This document shows, piece by piece, positions 23,249 to 32,605 of a stretch of 64,000 nucleotides of DNA. A model generated the notes under the pieces. That model was not told the DNA's origin. It worked only from the letters and a program-made list of their open reading frames with translations, and ran no database searches. How positions within the stretch are numbered: the first letter of the stretch is position 1; every line of letters begins with the position of its first letter. The stretch is taken from the NCBI RefSeq assembly GCF_022809775.1, contig NZ_CP094380.1, positions 2,033,001 through 2,097,000 of the forward strand. The letters are read 5' to 3'. The stretch comes from Pseudodesulfovibrio tunisiensis (GTDB lineage: Bacteria > Desulfobacterota > Desulfovibrionia > Desulfovibrionales > Desulfovibrionaceae). A program made the translations under genes and the position numbers.

Positions 23249-24690
23249 TCTTCCGCTTCTTTGGTTGCCTTTTCATACAGCTTGACCACGTTGGTCTGGG
23301 TCACGCTCTTGCCGGGCTCGGGCTGGCCTGCGGTGATGATGGCGATATCGCCGTCCCTGAAGGCGGGACTGCGCCGGACGAACTCCTCGGTCCGTTCCTG
23401 GTGCCCCTTCACGCCTGCCGGAGGTTCAGCAGGAATAACTCCCCAGGAGAAATTCGTAAAGTGCCTGACCGTATGATCACTGCTCAAGGCGTAGATGGAC
23501 TGGGCCGGGCGGCATGCGGAAAGGATGCGGGTTGTGGCGCCGGACGTGGAGTGGCAGACAATGCCGCGCGCATCGGTCTTGGCCGCCAGCATGGCCGCGG
23601 CATAGGCCAGAAACGTGGACGGATGCTCGCGGTCGAAGTGCTGGAGCACGTCGCGTTCACGGCCCTCGAACATGAAGCCTTCGATCTGGTACGCGATCTT
23701 GCGCATGAAGCGCACGGTCTCGCCCGGATACCGGCCGATGGCGGTTTCCTCGGACAGCATGATGCAGTCCGCACCGTCAAGGATGGCATTGGCCACGTCC
23801 GTGGTCTCGGCGCGGGTGGCCATGGGGCTGTTCACCATGGAAAGCAGCATCTGGGTCGCCACGATCACCGGCTTGCTGGCCTTGTTGCACGCCTTGATGA
23901 TGCGCTTCTGGGCGACCGGCAGCTCGGCAAGGTCCAGTTCGAGTCCGAGATCGCCGCGCGCGACCATGACCCCGTCGGCCTCATCCAGAATGCGATCCAG
24001 ATTCCTGATGGCCGCGGTGCGCTCCAGCTTGGCGATGATGGGCACCCTGCGTCCGTACTGGATCATCTCGGCGCGCAGGTTGCAGATGTCCTCGGGCTTC
24101 TGCACGAAGCTCATGGCCACAACGTCCACGCCCAGCTCCATGCCCACGGCAAGGTCCTTCTTGTCCTTTTCCGTGAGCGGGGCCAGCGGAGTTGTCTTGC
24201 CCGGAAAGGTGATTCCCTTGCGTGGCGGAGCAATGCCCGAGTTCACGGCCGTGACCCGAATCAGGCATTCATCCAGAATCTCGGACACGGTGAATCGGAT
24301 CATGCCGTCGGACAGGGCAACCTGATCCCCGACCTGGACCCCCTTGAACAGGTCCTTGATGTCGAGACAGATGAACGGAAGCGTCGCCCCCTCGAACTTG
24401 TCGGGCGTACCGATGAGCACTTCGCTGCCCTTGGCAATCTCCAGCGTGCCCTGCCCCACGTCGCAAGTACGGATTTTGGGGCCGGAAAGGTCCTGGAGAA
24501 TGGTGAGAGTGAATCCGGTCTCGTCTTCGAGCCTGCGGATGATGTCCACCATTTTCCGGAAGAATTCCACGCCGCCGTGGGAAAAATTCAGCCTGAATAT
24601 CTTGGCTCCGGAAAGCACCAGTTCCTTTACCGCGTCGTAATTGTCCGTTCCCGGCCCGAGCGTCGCGATAATCTTGATGTGCCTGTCCAT
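23245..24690 (-). CDS. pyk: Pyruvate kinase
   Basis: The 481-residue enzyme converts phosphoenolpyruvate and ADP to pyruvate and ATP. It has the N-terminal IIATLGPGTDNY, RLNFSHGG, LQDLSGPKIR, the active-site segment VPIIAKLERTAAIRNLDRIL, and GVMVARGDLGLEL, followed by QMLLSMVNSPMATRAETTDVANA, a slightly unusual form of the usual ESM...PTRAE signature. The C-terminal regulatory domain is complete. AAGGGGTGA precedes the start at 24690. The stop overlaps the HD-GYP start. Confidence 0.95.
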   Translation of the reverse strand: MDRHIKIIATLGPGTDNYDAVKELVLSGAKIFRLNFSHGGVEFFRKMVDIIRRLEDETGFTLTILQDLSGPKIRTCDVGQGTLEIAKGSEVLIGTPDKFEGATLPFICLDIKDLFKGVQVGDQVALSDGMIRFTVSEILDECLIRVTAVNSGIAPPRKGITFPGKTTPLAPLTEKDKKDLAVGMELGVDVVAMSFVQKPEDICNLRAEMIQYGRRVPIIAKLERTAAIRNLDRILDEADGVMVARGDLGLELDLAELPVAQKRIIKACNKASKPVIVATQMLLSMVNSPMATRAETTDVANAILDGADCIMLSEETAIGRYPGETVRFMRKIAYQIEGFMFEGRERDVLQHFDREHPSTFLAYAAAMLAAKTDARGIVCHSTSGATTRILSACRPAQSIYALSSDHTVRHFTNFSWGVIPAEPPAGVKGHQERTEEFVRRSPAFRDGDIAIITAGQPEPGKSVTQTNVVKLYEKATKEAEE

Positions 24691-24848
24691 GAAATCACCC
24701 CTTTTTTTCAGGTTCCGTCCCGATTTTCAGCGGGATAATTGCGCTTTTCCACAACTTGTACACGTGTGGATGGTGAGAAGTCTAGGCGCAGGGTGCCAGA
24801 AAATCAACAATCCCCACGTTATTTTACCAACGTAGTCCGGATTTCGTA

Positions 24849-24922
24849 TTGACAAACTCTTTGTTTTCCGCCAGAGGTGGAAGGAAGTGGAATAACGTGA
24901 CGAGAGTGGGTAAAAAAGTGGG
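24849..24922 (+). promoter_or_regulatory. dcw promoter region with MraZ-box repeats
   Basis: Upstream of mraZ, GTGG/GTGA motifs begin at 24877, 24887 and 24897, exactly ten bases apart, and GTGGG recurs at 24906 and 24918. Ten-base spacing of TGGG-like boxes is the known binding pattern of the MraZ repressor, so autoregulation of the cluster is likely. TTGACA at 24849-24854 is a candidate -35 box, but the matching -10 is weak; GATAAT at 24922 is an alternative -10. Confidence 0.65.
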
Positions 24923-24947
24923 ATAATACGCCACAACGGGAATGCCG

Positions 24948-25394
24948 ATGAAATTTCGCGGCCACGTGCACAGAAGCCTCGACGACAAGGGGCGACTCAT
25001 CCTTCCTCCGGACTTCAAGGACTCGATCCTGAAGGAGGTTCCGGAAGGCAGGATGATTTTGACGTTGCACGACGGACATGTGATCGGCATCACCCCGACC
25101 CAGTGGGATCGTCTGGAGGACGAGCTTGAAAAGATCAAGTCGCCCAGCCGTGCGGTCCAGAACATGATCCGCATCCTTTATTCCGGCTACACCGAGGCCC
25201 CGGTGGGCAAACAGGGTCGCATCGCCATCCCCGCGCATCTCCGCAAGAGCGGAAAGCTGGACAAGGATGTGGTGGTCCTGGGTGCGGGACGGCGGTTCGA
25301 GATCTGGCCCGCCGACAGTTACGAAGCCCTCCTGCAGGAGGACTTCGATGTATCCGAGGAGCTGGCGGAGAACAACGTCAGCCTCCCGTTCTGA
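24948..25394 (+). CDS. mraZ: MraZ transcriptional regulator of the dcw cluster
   Basis: The 148-residue protein from ATG 24948 (150 from the ATG at 24942) has two SpoVT/AbrB-like MraZ halves: MKFRGHVHRSLDDKGRLILP at the start and GKQGRIAIPAHLRKSGKLD in the second half. It binds repeats in its own promoter and controls division and wall genes. GGGA lies nine bases before the 24948 start. It is the first gene of the dcw cluster, as in most bacteria. Confidence 0.95.
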   Translation: MKFRGHVHRSLDDKGRLILPPDFKDSILKEVPEGRMILTLHDGHVIGITPTQWDRLEDELEKIKSPSRAVQNMIRILYSGYTEAPVGKQGRIAIPAHLRKSGKLDKDVVVLGAGRRFEIWPADSYEALLQEDFDVSEELAENNVSLPF

Positions 25395-25409
25395 CGGGGA
25401 GAAGACAAC

Positions 25410-26378
25410 GTGACGGACCCTGCGTCCATACACACAACGGTTCTTTTACATGAAGTGGTTCAGTGGCTCAGACCCAGACCGGGCGGTCGTTACATGGACG
25501 GCACCCTGGGCATGGGCGGCCACTCCAGGCTCATCATGGAGACGGCGGGCGAGAACGCCGAACTCTGTGGCCTGGATCGGGACGAACAGGCGCTTGCTCT
25601 GGCAGCCGAACGATTGGGACCGTTCGGTGACCGCGCTCATCTGTTCCACCTTCCCTTCAGCCGATTTGAGGAAGCTCTCGACGAGCTCGGCTGGGAAGGC
25701 GTGGATGGCGCAGTGCTGGATCTCGGCGTGTCGTCCCTGCAGCTCGACGAGGCGGAGCGGGGTTTCAGCTTCATCCATGACGGTCCCCTGGACATGCGCA
25801 TGGACCCCGGCTTCGGCCAGTCGGCCAAGGACCTGGTCAACACACTGAAACACGGAGAGCTGGCGCGAATCATCCGGGTATACGGGGAAGACCCCATGGC
25901 CGGAAAAATCGCGTCCGCCATCCTGAGAGCCCGACAGCAGGAGCCCATCACACGGACCCTGCAACTGGCCGAGATCGTACGCCTCGCCTACCCGCCCAAG
26001 ATGCGGCACACGGCGCGCAACCATCCGGCCACACGGACCTTTCAGGGACTGCGCATCGCAGTCAACAGGGAAATAGGGGAACTCGAATCATACCTTGAGA
26101 CAGTAATGGACCGCCTGAATCCGGGCGGTCGGTTGGCCATAATCTCGTTTCACTCTCTGGAGGACAGAGTTGTGAAGCATGCGTTTCGGGATGCCGCCAA
26201 GGGATGTGTTTGTCCCCCCAGGCAACCGATATGCACCTGCGGCGGCATACCGAAACTCAAGGTTCTGACGAAAAAGCCGCTTCTCCCCGAAGAGGAGGAG
26301 ATGCGGGCCAACCCGAGAAGCCGAAGCGCGAAGCTCAGAGTGGCCGAGCGTCTCGGCGCGGACGGGGAACAGGCATGA
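25410..26378 (+). CDS. rsmH: 16S rRNA m4C1402 methyltransferase
   Basis: The 322-residue protein begins with GTG behind GGGGAG. Features are HTTVLLHEVVQWL, the S-adenosylmethionine motif YMDGTLGMGGHSRLIM, DLGVSSLQLDEAERGFSF, GPLDMRMD, ATRTFQGLRIAVNREI, and SFHSLEDRVVKHAFRD near the C-terminus. It methylates N4 of cytidine 1402 in 16S rRNA. It is always next to mraZ in dcw clusters. Its stop overlaps the ftsL start. Confidence 0.95.
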   Translation: MTDPASIHTTVLLHEVVQWLRPRPGGRYMDGTLGMGGHSRLIMETAGENAELCGLDRDEQALALAAERLGPFGDRAHLFHLPFSRFEEALDELGWEGVDGAVLDLGVSSLQLDEAERGFSFIHDGPLDMRMDPGFGQSAKDLVNTLKHGELARIIRVYGEDPMAGKIASAILRARQQEPITRTLQLAEIVRLAYPPKMRHTARNHPATRTFQGLRIAVNREIGELESYLETVMDRLNPGGRLAIISFHSLEDRVVKHAFRDAAKGCVCPPRQPICTCGGIPKLKVLTKKPLLPEEEEMRANPRSRSAKLRVAERLGADGEQA

Positions 26379-26656
26379 GCAAAGCGGACAAGACACTTCT
26401 GTGGATGATTCTCTCCCTCACCGGCATGGCCCTTTGTCTGGGCATGGCCACGGTGTGGCTGAACATCGACCGCATGGATCTGGCCTATGACCTGCGCAAG
26501 ATGGAAAAGGCGCTGGATGCCAAGGAATCACTGGCCGTAAAACTCGAAGTGGAGCGCAACAACCTGGTATCCCCGTACCGGCTCAAGGAGTTGGCAAACA
26601 GACACGGGCTGGCTGTGGCCGAGCCCGGACAGATCAGGCGCATCGACGCCGAATAG
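26375..26656 (+). CDS. ftsL: FtsL-like division protein
   Basis: The 93-residue protein has a short cytoplasmic start, one membrane helix (about 7-28, LLWMILSLTGMALCLGMATVW) and a coiled coil (about 35-65, rich in Leu, Lys and Glu), followed by SPYRLKELANRHGLAVAEPGQI, which fits FtsL. Its position between rsmH and ftsI and the ATGA overlap confirm the assignment despite low sequence conservation. It should act with FtsB and FtsQ in the divisome. Confidence 0.85.
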   Translation: MSKADKTLLWMILSLTGMALCLGMATVWLNIDRMDLAYDLRKMEKALDAKESLAVKLEVERNNLVSPYRLKELANRHGLAVAEPGQIRRIDAE

Positions 26657-26674
26657 TCGCGGCGCGGAGCAGAC

Positions 26675-28642
26675 ATGGTAAAGCACGGCAAAAAAAGCAA
26701 GGACTACAGCCGGATCAAGATGATCCTGGTCATGGCACTGTTCGGCCTTTCCCTGGCCGGACTGTGGGTCCGTGCAGGCTGGGTGCAGCTCCATGACGGG
26801 CCGCGTCTCCAGAAGATGGCGTCCCGGCAGAACCTTGCCGCGGAATTCGAGCGCGGGGAGCGCGGACGCATTCTGGACCGCAACGGCCAGATGCTCGCCA
26901 CCAGCGTGGAAGCCAAATCCGTGTATGCCAGACCCGTGGAGGCCTCGGCCTCGCTGCAGAAATCCGTGGCCGTGCTGTCGCGGATTCTGCACATATCTCC
27001 GACGCGGGTCCGCAAGAAGCTTTCGTCAAAACGGCCATTCATATGGATCAAGCGGCAGGTCACGGACCGGGAAGCTCTGGCCGTGGACAAGGCCAAGCTG
27101 CCCGGGGTGCATCTCACCTCGGAATTCACCCGTCTGTACCCCAACGGACATCTGGCCGGGCAAGTGCTCGGCTTTGTCGATGTTGACGGCATGGGCCGCG
27201 AGGGCGTGGAGCGCGAGTTCCAGAAACGCATGGTGCCGGGCAAGGCCCGGTTCGTTGTCCAGCGCGACGCGTCCGGACGCAGGCTCTATCTGGATGCGGA
27301 CGGGCGTGAAGTGGACGTGAACGGCAAGGACGTTCGCCTGACCATCGACACGCAGATTCAGCACGCAGCCGAGCAGTCCCTGGCCAACGCCATCCGCAAG
27401 TACGAAGCCCGCGCCGGAATCGTGGTCGTGGTGGACGTGCCCACGGGCGAGATACTGGCTCTGGCCAATGCACCGTTCTTCAACCCGAACATCTTCCGCA
27501 AGTCCCGGGCCGACCAGCGCCGCGCCCGGAGCCTGACCGACGTGTATGAGCCGGGCTCCACGCTCAAGCCCCTGCTCTTCGCGGCTGCGCTGGAAGAAGG
27601 CGTGATCACCCGGGACACCCTGATCGACTGCGAAAACGGCCGGTACAGGGTGGCGCGCAAGGTCATCCGCGACACGCACCCGGCGCGCTGGCTGCCAGCG
27701 AACAAGGTGCTCCGCTATTCCTCGAACATCGGATGCGTGAAAATAGCGGCGGATCTGGGTGCGGACGTCTACCATTCCTACTTGACCAAACTCGGGTTCG
27801 GTGAAAGAACCGGGCTGCGCCTTCCCGGCGAAAGCGGCGGCATTGTCATGCCCCCCACGAAGTGGACCAGCGTGGACCTGGCCGCCATCAGTTTCGGTCA
27901 GGGGATCGCTGCCACGGCCATACAGATGTCCAAGGCGTTTCTCTGCCTTGCCAATGGCGGAGAAACCCGCCGTCTGACTCTGGTGAAAAGCCCGAGCCCG
28001 GCTGCCAAAGACAGGCCCGTGCGCATCTTCAGCAGGGAGACCGCGGACACGGTCCTGTCCATGATGCGCGAAGTGGTGCAGGAGGACGGCACCGGACGCA
28101 GCGCACGCATTCCGGGCATATCCATGGCCGGCAAGACCGGCACGGCCCAGAAGGCATCCCGGGAAGGCGGATACGGCAAGGAATACCTTTCCTCGTTCGT
28201 GGGTCTGATTCCGGCGGAAAAGCCGGAACTGCTCTTTCTCGCCATGATCGACGAACCCCAGAAGTCCCAGTACGGGTCCAAGGTGGCCGCCCCGGTGGTA
28301 CGCGAAGTGGCGATCCGTTCCCTGGCCTATCTGGACAAGCTTCCGGACAATATTTCCGAGACTGCGGTGGCGGTGAGCGCCCCCCGGACAAAGGACGGCG
28401 CGACCGATCTGGCCGCCGCCCTGCCCGCACCGCGCCCCGTGACCGTATCCGGGACGGTTCCCGCGCTACGCGGACTGCCCGTGCGCCGCGCCGTGGAAGC
28501 TCTGGCCCGGAAGGGCATCGTACCCGTTCTCAAGGGGGACGGCATGACGGTCGACAAACAGAAACCCGCTGCCGGCCAACCGTGGCCGGACGCTACAGGC
28601 AAGGGAGGGAAGGACGATGTTTTTGTTCTCTGGCTCTCCTAG
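26675..28642 (+). CDS. ftsI: Division-specific transpeptidase FtsI (PBP3) with PASTA domain
   Basis: The 655-residue protein has a membrane anchor (residues 15-36), a dimerisation domain, and a transpeptidase domain with Ser295 in STLK, SSN at 349-351 and KTG at 487-489. It cross-links septal peptidoglycan. Residues about 580-655 form one PASTA domain (VPALRGLPVRRAVEALARKG), which is absent from enterobacterial FtsI but frequent in deltaproteobacteria and Firmicutes. Its end overlaps nothing; murE starts 28 bases later. Confidence 0.95.
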   Translation: MVKHGKKSKDYSRIKMILVMALFGLSLAGLWVRAGWVQLHDGPRLQKMASRQNLAAEFERGERGRILDRNGQMLATSVEAKSVYARPVEASASLQKSVAVLSRILHISPTRVRKKLSSKRPFIWIKRQVTDREALAVDKAKLPGVHLTSEFTRLYPNGHLAGQVLGFVDVDGMGREGVEREFQKRMVPGKARFVVQRDASGRRLYLDADGREVDVNGKDVRLTIDTQIQHAAEQSLANAIRKYEARAGIVVVVDVPTGEILALANAPFFNPNIFRKSRADQRRARSLTDVYEPGSTLKPLLFAAALEEGVITRDTLIDCENGRYRVARKVIRDTHPARWLPANKVLRYSSNIGCVKIAADLGADVYHSYLTKLGFGERTGLRLPGESGGIVMPPTKWTSVDLAAISFGQGIAATAIQMSKAFLCLANGGETRRLTLVKSPSPAAKDRPVRIFSRETADTVLSMMREVVQEDGTGRSARIPGISMAGKTGTAQKASREGGYGKEYLSSFVGLIPAEKPELLFLAMIDEPQKSQYGSKVAAPVVREVAIRSLAYLDKLPDNISETAVAVSAPRTKDGATDLAAALPAPRPVTVSGTVPALRGLPVRRAVEALARKGIVPVLKGDGMTVDKQKPAAGQPWPDATGKGGKDDVFVLWLS

Positions 28643-28670
28643 CCGAAGGAAACACAAGGAACGCGGCGAA

Positions 28671-30143
28671 ATGCAATTCGAAACGCTGCTCAAAAAGGTT
28701 CGCGGAAAGGGCCTGATGGTCCGTACCGATTCGCGCGAGGTTCAGCCCGGCGACTGCTTTGTCGCCCTGCCGGGCACCTCCGTGCGTGGCATGGACTTCA
28801 TTCCCGCCGCTCTGGACAACGGTGCGGAATATCTGGTTGCCCCGGATTCCGCACGCGATCTCGTCGCCCCGGTGGCCGAAAGCCGTGCCGCCGTAATTTA
28901 TCACGACAACACCGCAATCGCCCTCGGCGAACTGGCCCGCGCCTATTTCCATGTCATGGACCGCGAGATCAAGCTCGTGGCCATCACCGGAACCAACGGC
29001 AAGACCACCACCAGCTACATCATCGAACATCTGCTCTCCTGTGCAGGTCTCAAGGTGGGTGTGCTGGGCACGGTCAACTACCGCTGGCCCGGCTTTTCCA
29101 TCGACGCCAAGCTCACCACCCCGGGCTGCTGGATGACCCACGAACTGCTCTCCAACATGAAGGAGGCGGACGTGGACGTGGCGATCATGGAAGTATCATC
29201 CCATGCTCTGGACCAGTACCGCGTGGCCGGACTGGATTTCGACGCGGCCGTGCTCACCAACGTGACGCAGGATCATCTGGACTACCACGGCGACATGGAG
29301 ACCTATTTTTCGGCCAAGGCCAAGCTGTTCCGCGAATACCCGCGCATGGACAAGGCGGGCGTGGTCAATTTCAACGACCCGTTTGGTCGCAGGCTGCTTG
29401 AGGAAAATCCGGAAATCACGGCGTACGGTCTGGGCGACCACGATCTGCCCGAGGCCGGGGGCAAGCCCCGCAACGCAGTGCAGGGCCGGATGCTCTCCTG
29501 CACCGGACAGGGCATTGAGCTGGAAACCACGTGGAAAGGCAAGACCTGGACCATCCATTCTCCGCTGATCGGCGCATACAATGCGGCCAATCTGCTTGCG
29601 GCGCAGGCCGTGGGCCTGCATCTCGGCCTGTCCTGCAAGGACATGCGCTGTCTGGCCGACTTTCACGGAGTTCCCGGTCGTCTGGAGCGCGTGAAGAACG
29701 AAAAGAATCTGCCCATTTTCGTGGATTACGCCCACACGCCGGATGCGCTGGAGAACGTGCAGAAGACCCTGAAGGAACTGGATTTCGACAGATTGATCAC
29801 GGTATTCGGCTGCGGCGGCGACCGCGACCGTGCCAAACGCCCGCTCATGGCAAAGGCCGTGGCTCGCTGGGCCGATGTCGCGGTGCTCACCTCGGACAAT
29901 CCGCGCACCGAAGACCCGATCGCCATCATGGACGACGCACGTCCCGGGCTGGAAGGCAGCCACGAGGTTCTGGAAAACCCGGACCGTCAGACCGCCATAA
30001 ATCTGGCCGTGGCCGCCATGAACCAGAACGACGTGCTGCTCATCGCGGGCAAGGGCCACGAGGATTACCAGATCATCGGCACGGACCGCATCGACTTTTC
30101 GGACAAGACCGCCGTGCTTCGCGCTCTCGGGGAGGTCGAATAA
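28671..30143 (+). CDS. murE: UDP-MurNAc-tripeptide synthetase MurE, meso-DAP type
   Basis: The 490-residue ATP-dependent ligase has the P-loop GTNGKTTT at 107-114, the carbamylated lysine region FSAKAKLF (Lys215), and DNPR at 409-412, which selects meso-diaminopimelate instead of lysine. It adds the third residue of the peptide stem. The start at ATG 28671 has AAGGA nine bases upstream; the open frame extends into ftsI but without support. Confidence 0.95.
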   Translation: MQFETLLKKVRGKGLMVRTDSREVQPGDCFVALPGTSVRGMDFIPAALDNGAEYLVAPDSARDLVAPVAESRAAVIYHDNTAIALGELARAYFHVMDREIKLVAITGTNGKTTTSYIIEHLLSCAGLKVGVLGTVNYRWPGFSIDAKLTTPGCWMTHELLSNMKEADVDVAIMEVSSHALDQYRVAGLDFDAAVLTNVTQDHLDYHGDMETYFSAKAKLFREYPRMDKAGVVNFNDPFGRRLLEENPEITAYGLGDHDLPEAGGKPRNAVQGRMLSCTGQGIELETTWKGKTWTIHSPLIGAYNAANLLAAQAVGLHLGLSCKDMRCLADFHGVPGRLERVKNEKNLPIFVDYAHTPDALENVQKTLKELDFDRLITVFGCGGDRDRAKRPLMAKAVARWADVAVLTSDNPRTEDPIAIMDDARPGLEGSHEVLENPDRQTAINLAVAAMNQNDVLLIAGKGHEDYQIIGTDRIDFSDKTAVLRALGEVE

Positions 30144-30144
30144 C

Positions 30145-31527
30145 ATGCTGACCACCCTTGCAGAAGTGCAGAAATGCCTGCGCACTCCTCCGGAAAAGGC
30201 ATTCAAGTCCATCGCCGTGAACAACGTGCAGACCGACAGCCGCGCCGTCCAGCGCGGCGACGTGTTCTTCTGCATCGAAGGCGAAAATCTGGACGGCCAT
30301 GAATTTGCGGCGCAGGCTGCCAGGGCCGGAGCCGCCGCCGTGGTCACCCACCGTCTGATCGATGATCCGGGCGTGCCCGTACTCATGGTGCGCAACACCC
30401 GGGAAGCCCTGGGCCGACTGGCCGCCTGCTGGCGCGCCCTGTGCGGTGCGCGGCTCGTTGCCGTGACCGGCACCGCAGGCAAGACCACGGTCAAGGAAAT
30501 GCTGGCCGAGGTGTGCTCCGAGGCCTATTCGGTCGCCAGAAACTACCGGAATTTCAACACCCAGATAGGACTGCCCATGTCCATGCTCAAGGCCCGGGAA
30601 GACCAGGACCTGTGGGTCATGGAAGCGGGCATCAGCCATCTGGGCGACATGGACGACCTCGGCCCGGTGGCCAACCCGGACATCGCAGTCATCACCAATG
30701 TCGGCCCCGGCCATCTCGAAGGGCTGGGCGACATCGAGAACGTGGCGAAATCCAAGGCCTCCCTGCTCCGCTTTCTGCGGCCCAAGGGCAAGGCCGTTGT
30801 CAGCGCGGACTACCCCGAGCTTCTGGCCGCGGTCCGGCAGTACACCAAATTCCCGATCATGTTCTCGACCAGGGACGCGGCCATGCCGTACTACGCGACC
30901 TTCCTCGGCCCCGAGGCCGACGGCTCGGGCCGCTACAAGCTGCGCACCCCGAACGGCGAACGCGAATTCACCGCCCCCTTCTGCGGCGAGCACTATGCGG
31001 AAAACACCGCTGCCGTGGCTGCTGCGGCTCAGGCTCTGGAACTCACCCTTGACGAGGTGGTGGAAGGCCTGAAGCGTTTCCGCACGGATTCCCAGCGGTT
31101 CTGCTGCACGGCAACGGGCGGCGTGTGCGTGATCAACGACACCTACAACGCCAACCCCCTGTCCATGAGCCATGCCATTCGCACGGCACAGGTCATGGCT
31201 GACGGCCGTCCGCTGGTGCTCGTGCTCGGCGACATGCGCGAACTGGGCAGCGAAGCGGAACAGCGGCACAGGGAACTGGGCGAACTGCTCAGGGAAATCG
31301 ACCCGAAAGCCGTGTTCTACAAAGGCGATCACGCAGCCGACGTGACCGTGGGCTTCGGCGCCGGACGCCTGATCCGCGCCAACGATTCGGATTCCTTCAT
31401 CAGGACATGGCGGGACATGGGTTTGGAAAAAGCCGTGGTGCTCTTCAAGGGCTCCCGCTCCATGCGCATGGAGGAATTCGCCAATGCGCTGAACAGGGAG
31501 CTCGGCTCGAACGGGGGTGCTGCATGA
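30145..31527 (+). CDS. murF: UDP-MurNAc-pentapeptide synthetase MurF
   Basis: The 460-residue ligase joins D-Ala-D-Ala to the tripeptide precursor. It has the P-loop [11 protein letters not shown] at 109-119, [12 protein letters not shown] following it, and late [11 protein letters not shown] and [10 protein letters not shown], all typical of MurF. It starts one base after the murE stop, and its own stop overlaps the mraY start. Confidence 0.95.
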   Translation: MLTTLAEVQKCLRTPPEKAFKSIAVNNVQTDSRAVQRGDVFFCIEGENLDGHEFAAQAARAGAAAVVTHRLIDDPGVPVLMVRNTREALGRLAACWRALCGARLVAVTGTAGKTTVKEMLAEVCSEAYSVARNYRNFNTQIGLPMSMLKAREDQDLWVMEAGISHLGDMDDLGPVANPDIAVITNVGPGHLEGLGDIENVAKSKASLLRFLRPKGKAVVSADYPELLAAVRQYTKFPIMFSTRDAAMPYYATFLGPEADGSGRYKLRTPNGEREFTAPFCGEHYAENTAAVAAAAQALELTLDEVVEGLKRFRTDSQRFCCTATGGVCVINDTYNANPLSMSHAIRTAQVMADGRPLVLVLGDMRELGSEAEQRHRELGELLREIDPKAVFYKGDHAADVTVGFGAGRLIRANDSDSFIRTWRDMGLEKAVVLFKGSRSMRMEEFANALNRELGSNGGAA

Positions 31528-32600
31528 TCTACAACCTGCTCTACCCCCTGAGCACGGAAATCGGCGTATTCAACGTGTTCCGGTACATCACGTTCCGGTC
31601 CGTCTGGGCGCTGCTCACCGCCCTGCTCATCTCCATCGTGTTCGGCCCGGCCATGATCCGCTGGCTGCGTCGCATCAAATGCGGCCAGTACATTCAGGAG
31701 GACGGTCCCGCACATCAGGCCAAGGCCGGAACCCCGACCATGGGCGGCATCATGATCATCGCCAGCGTGACGATCAGCACCCTGCTCTGGGCCGACCTGT
31801 CCAACCCCTATGTCTGGCTGACCATGATGGTCTTCGTGGGCTTCGGGGCCGTGGGCTTTGCGGACGACTATCTCAAGGTGGTCAAGAAACGGAACATGGG
31901 CCTGTCTGCCAAGGCCAAGTTTCTGGGCCAGTGCGCGGTCGCAGCCGCAGCCATTGCCGTGCTGATTCAGGAGCCTGCCTACTCGACCCAGCTGGCCGTG
32001 CCGTTCTTCAAGAATTTCCAGCCCGATCTGGGATGGGCCTATCTGCCCTTTGCCATGATCGTGCTCGTGGGCGCGTCCAATGCCGTGAACCTTACGGACG
32101 GACTTGACGGACTGGCCATCGGCCCCATGGTCGTGGCCATGGCCTGCTTCGCCATATTCATCTACGTGTCCGGCCATGCCCAGATCGCCACGTATCTGGC
32201 CGTGCCCAACGTGCAGGGCATCGGCGAGGTCACGGTCTTCTGCGGAGCCATGGTGGGCGCGGGACTGGGCTTTTTGTGGTTCAATGCCCATCCGGCGCAG
32301 GTGTTCATGGGCGACGTGGGTTCCCTGAGTCTGGGCGGCGCGCTCGGTTTCGTGGCCGTGCTGGCCAAGCAGGAACTCCTGCTTGCCATCGTGGGCGGCG
32401 TGTTCGTGTTCGAGACCCTCTCGGTCATTCTTCAGGTGGGCTACTTCAAGCTCACCGGGGGCAAGCGCATCTTCAAGATGGCGCCCCTGCACCACCACTT
32501 CGAACTCAAGGGCATCCCGGAATCCAAGATCATCGTCAGATTCTGGATTCTCTCCATCCTCATGGCGCTCATGGCGCTGAGCACGCTCAAACTGAGGTAG
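31524..32600 (+). CDS. mraY: Phospho-MurNAc-pentapeptide transferase MraY
   Basis: The 358-residue integral membrane enzyme has ten helices and makes lipid I. Motifs are GTPTMGG near 71, [13 protein letters not shown] near 113, [13 protein letters not shown] near 188, and [11 protein letters not shown] near 325, containing the catalytic aspartates and the histidine loop. The start overlaps the murF stop (ATGA). Confidence 0.96.
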   Translation: MIYNLLYPLSTEIGVFNVFRYITFRSVWALLTALLISIVFGPAMIRWLRRIKCGQYIQEDGPAHQAKAGTPTMGGIMIIASVTISTLLWADLSNPYVWLTMMVFVGFGAVGFADDYLKVVKKRNMGLSAKAKFLGQCAVAAAAIAVLIQEPAYSTQLAVPFFKNFQPDLGWAYLPFAMIVLVGASNAVNLTDGLDGLAIGPMVVAMACFAIFIYVSGHAQIATYLAVPNVQGIGEVTVFCGAMVGAGLGFLWFNAHPAQVFMGDVGSLSLGGALGFVAVLAKQELLLAIVGGVFVFETLSVILQVGYFKLTGGKRIFKMAPLHHHFELKGIPESKIIVRFWILSILMALMALSTLKLR

Positions 32601-32605
32601 AAACG

